NCBI GenBank assembly: GCA_027084065.1
Contig: JALWLR010000011.1
Location: 1 to 8,154, forward strand
DNA length: 8,154 nt
DNA from: Helicobacteraceae bacterium
GTDB lineage: Bacteria > Campylobacterota > Campylobacteria > Campylobacterales > Sulfurimonadaceae
Reading direction: 5' to 3'
Shown one piece after another: positions 6,677 to 8,154 of this stretch; the first letter of the stretch is position 1; each line of letters opens with the position of its first letter. The notes under the pieces were generated by a model, which did not search any database, was not told the origin of the DNA, and saw nothing but the letters and a program-made list of their open reading frames with translations. Both the position numbers and the translations under genes were made by a program.

Positions 6677-7378
6677 TTACTGTTTATAAAACAGAGATTT
6701 TGCACGTAAATGCTGCTCCGGCCTGAAGTATTTCGTCTTACTTTTTGATAGAGCGAATTTTAGTGAGCGAATTTTACTATGATTTCCCTTTAAAAATTCT
6801 TTAGGTGGGGTTAAGTTATGAAAATTTTGCGGTTTTGTAAAACTTGGAGCCTCCAAAAGTAAACCCTCAAAGCTCTCTTCAGTCAATGATTCACTATTGC
6901 CTAACACTCCTTGGACATTGCGACTGATTGCATCACATAGCACCATACTTGCAAGCTCTCCACCTGTGAGGATATAGTCTCCTATAGAGAAAACCTCATC
7001 GGCAAAAAGTTCGATGATCCGTTCATCTATTCCCTCGTACCTGCCGCTTACAAAAACGATATGCTCCTTTTTAGCAAGTCTTTTTGCATCATTTTGTACA
7101 AAAGGCTTGGCAACAGGCGTAAGGAAGATAAAATGCGCTTCGGGAGAACTTTCTTTGATGGAGCTGAGTGCATCAAAAAGCGGCTGCGGAGTCATGAGCA
7201 TACCAGCCCCTCCGCCAAAAGCGGTATCGTCTGTCTTTTTGTGTTTGTTTGTCGAAAAGTCTCTGGGGCTGACAAACTCAAGTGTTATTAGTTGTTTGTC
7301 TATAGCCCGCTTTAAGATAGTATCGCTGAAGTAGCCTTCAATGATATTTGGAAAGAGAGTAACAAAAGTGTATTTCAT
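6677..7378 (-). CDS. trmD: tRNA (guanine37-N1)-methyltransferase
   Basis: 233 residues, the expected length. TrmD methylates G37 next to the anticodon using S-adenosylmethionine and so prevents frameshifting. The SPOUT trefoil-knot signatures are clear: GGGAGM (55-60), GRYEGIDER (112-120) and SIGDYILTGGEL (131-142). R153 before GVLG matches the conserved catalytic Arg154. The segment ESFEGLLLEAP (168-178) aligns with DSFADGLLDCP of the Haemophilus enzyme, placing Gly172 where the catalytic Asp169 is expected. From memory, the Helicobacter and Campylobacter enzymes also lack Asp there (Asn), so this may be a lineage trait and not a defect. The ATG start overlaps the rimM stop by four bases (ATGA) and has no strong ribosome-binding site, which suggests translational coupling. 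Confidence 0.96.
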   Translation of the reverse strand: MKYTFVTLFPNIIEGYFSDTILKRAIDKQLITLEFVSPRDFSTNKHKKTDDTAFGGGAGMLMTPQPLFDALSSIKESSPEAHFIFLTPVAKPFVQNDAKRLAKKEHIVFVSGRYEGIDERIIELFADEVFSIGDYILTGGELASMVLCDAISRNVQGVLGNSESLTEESFEGLLLEAPSFTKPQNFHNLTPPKEFLKGNHSKIRSLKFALSKSKTKYFRPEQHLRAKSLFYKQ

Positions 7379-7917
7379 GACGCTTCAAGAATATCGTAAG
7401 CCCCGATGGCTTCGATTTTTTTCTCTTTTGTATCGACCGATTTTATGAAATGTTCATTATAGGGGAGTAAAAAACTTTTAGGCAGTTTTTGCGCAACCAA
7501 CTCGTCAGCAGTTTTAATCTTTAGATAGTCGGTATCTAGTATGCGTTCGATTTCTATCACTTTTCCTAAGAATAGACCATCTTCATATACCAAACACCCT
7601 TCAATATCAAACCAAAAATGCTCTCCATCCTCAAGCTTGCACTCTTTTCGAGTCTGCTCTATTGTCGCATGCAGTTTGGCATTTGTCAGCTTTTTTGCCT
7701 CTTCAGGTGTATTATAACCCGAAAGTTTTATCGTACCTCTTTGAAAGTTGACATTTTCTATGGTTATCTTGGTTTCTGGAGTGATGTAGAATGTAGCGTT
7801 TTTTTTAAATTGTTCCGGGAAATCTGTTTTTATATGAAGCTTCATATCGCCTTTTAACCCGACACTTTTGCCAAGCGTGGCGATATGGAGAAGTTCTTTT
7901 TTAGACGGCTTCGACAT
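7375..7917 (-). CDS. rimM: 16S rRNA processing / 30S maturation protein RimM
   Basis: 180 residues, typical size. RimM assists late assembly of the 30S head and binds ribosomal protein S19. The N-terminal RimM beta-barrel is recognisable from IATLGKSVGLKGDMKLH (about 12-28). The PRC-barrel follows, from EHFWFDIEGC (about 98-108) through LGKVIEIERILDTDYLKI. The family signature GxxGLKG is present but divergent. The ATG lies inside the 3' end of the KH-protein gene (17-bp overlap), with only a weak ribosome-binding site, so translation probably depends on the upstream gene. It sits directly before trmD, the usual arrangement. Confidence 0.94.
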   Translation of the reverse strand: MSKPSKKELLHIATLGKSVGLKGDMKLHIKTDFPEQFKKNATFYITPETKITIENVNFQRGTIKLSGYNTPEEAKKLTNAKLHATIEQTRKECKLEDGEHFWFDIEGCLVYEDGLFLGKVIEIERILDTDYLKIKTADELVAQKLPKSFLLPYNEHFIKSVDTKEKKIEAIGAYDILEAS

Positions 7918-8137
7918 TGATTCGATAGCTCAGACCATCTTTGGCTTTACAGCCGGAAATAACTGTTTTTATCGCACCGATCATTTTGCCCTCTTTGCCT
8001 ATAAGCTTACCGACATCGGCTTGATTTGCAAAGAGTGTAATCTCCGCAAATTCGTCGTTTGTCTCCATCTCGACGCGAATATCCTCAGGATAACTGGCTA
8101 TGAGTTTGGCAAAGTGTGCGATAAAATCAGCAACCAT
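7901..8137 (-). CDS. khpA: KH-domain RNA-binding protein (KhpA/YlqC family)
   Basis: 78 residues, essentially one KH domain. The RNA-contacting GxxG loop is G47-K-E-G50 in VGKLIGKEGKMIG, followed by the IKTVISG helix and a terminal YRINVEA strand. KhpA-family proteins are small RNA chaperones. In Gram-positive bacteria they pair with KhpB, but a partner is not visible here. The gene sits between rpsP and rimM in many bacteria, including Campylobacterota, which supports the call. It overlaps rimM by 17 bases. The ATG is preceded by GGTAAG, a weak ribosome-binding site that would lie within the end of the preceding gene. Confidence 0.93.
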   Translation of the reverse strand: MVADFIAHFAKLIASYPEDIRVEMETNDEFAEITLFANQADVGKLIGKEGKMIGAIKTVISGCKAKDGLSYRINVEAV

Positions 8138-8139
8138 GA

Positions 8140-8154
8140 CTACTTACCGGTAAT
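8140..8154 (-). CDS. rpsP: Possible C-terminal tail of 30S ribosomal protein S16 (partial)
   Basis: The last 15 bases of the window, read on the minus strand, can be translated as I-T-G-K-stop, ending two bases before the KH-protein start. rpsP is the gene normally found immediately upstream of this KH gene. The assignment rests on gene order alone, since four residues cannot identify a protein. Confidence 0.35.
   Translation of the reverse strand: MTGK

Noticed and set aside
1..8154. CRISPR arrays, insertion sequences, tRNA or rRNA genes
   Set aside because: I see no spaced repeat units, transposase-like frames, terminal inverted repeats or cloverleaf sequences in the window.

Overview
The window looks like chromosomal DNA from a Campylobacterota (epsilonproteobacterial) genome, most likely a free-living Sulfurimonas/Sulfurovum-type bacterium. 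The reasons are the AT-rich composition, the -10-only promoters (TATAAT without a recognisable -35), the protein flavour, and the gene order (rpsP)-KH-rimM-trmD-rplS. I recall this order from Campylobacter jejuni and its relatives. The genus is an inference. Every gene I can support lies on the minus strand, so the window reads from right to left.

Right third (about 6300-8154): a classical translation/ribosome-maturation operon. It holds the possible last codons of rpsP, a small KH-domain RNA-binding protein (khpA), rimM, trmD and rplS. Adjacent genes overlap or nearly touch (17-bp and 4-bp overlaps, 14-bp gap). A bulged hairpin with the rplS stop codon in its loop, followed by a U-rich stretch, probably ends or attenuates the transcript.

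Middle and left (121-6095): a second, tightly packed four-gene operon with its own TATAAT promoter. In order of transcription it encodes an M20 carboxypeptidase of the glutamate carboxypeptidase/CPG2 type, a RimK-like ATP-grasp ligase with all key residues, a second and divergent ATP-grasp protein with a C-terminal helix-hairpin-helix-like domain, and a large multidomain M14 zinc carboxypeptidase. The genes overlap by 8 bp and 4 bp and then leave an 11-bp gap, so they are almost certainly co-translated. None has a signal peptide. For the M14 enzyme an in-frame stop just upstream of the start rules out a hidden one.

Pairing two amino-acid ligases with two carboxypeptidases suggests a cytoplasmic system that adds and removes amino acids on a peptide or protein C-terminus or side chain. 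This would be loosely analogous to eukaryotic tubulin glutamylation by TTLL ligases and CCP peptidases. It is the most interesting part of the window. The function is inferred, and no carrier or precursor peptide is visible here.

Far left (1-120): no gene. On the minus strand there is an AT-rich block, an 11-bp-spaced direct repeat and a perfect TATAAT. These look like a promoter driving a transcript out of the left edge of the window.
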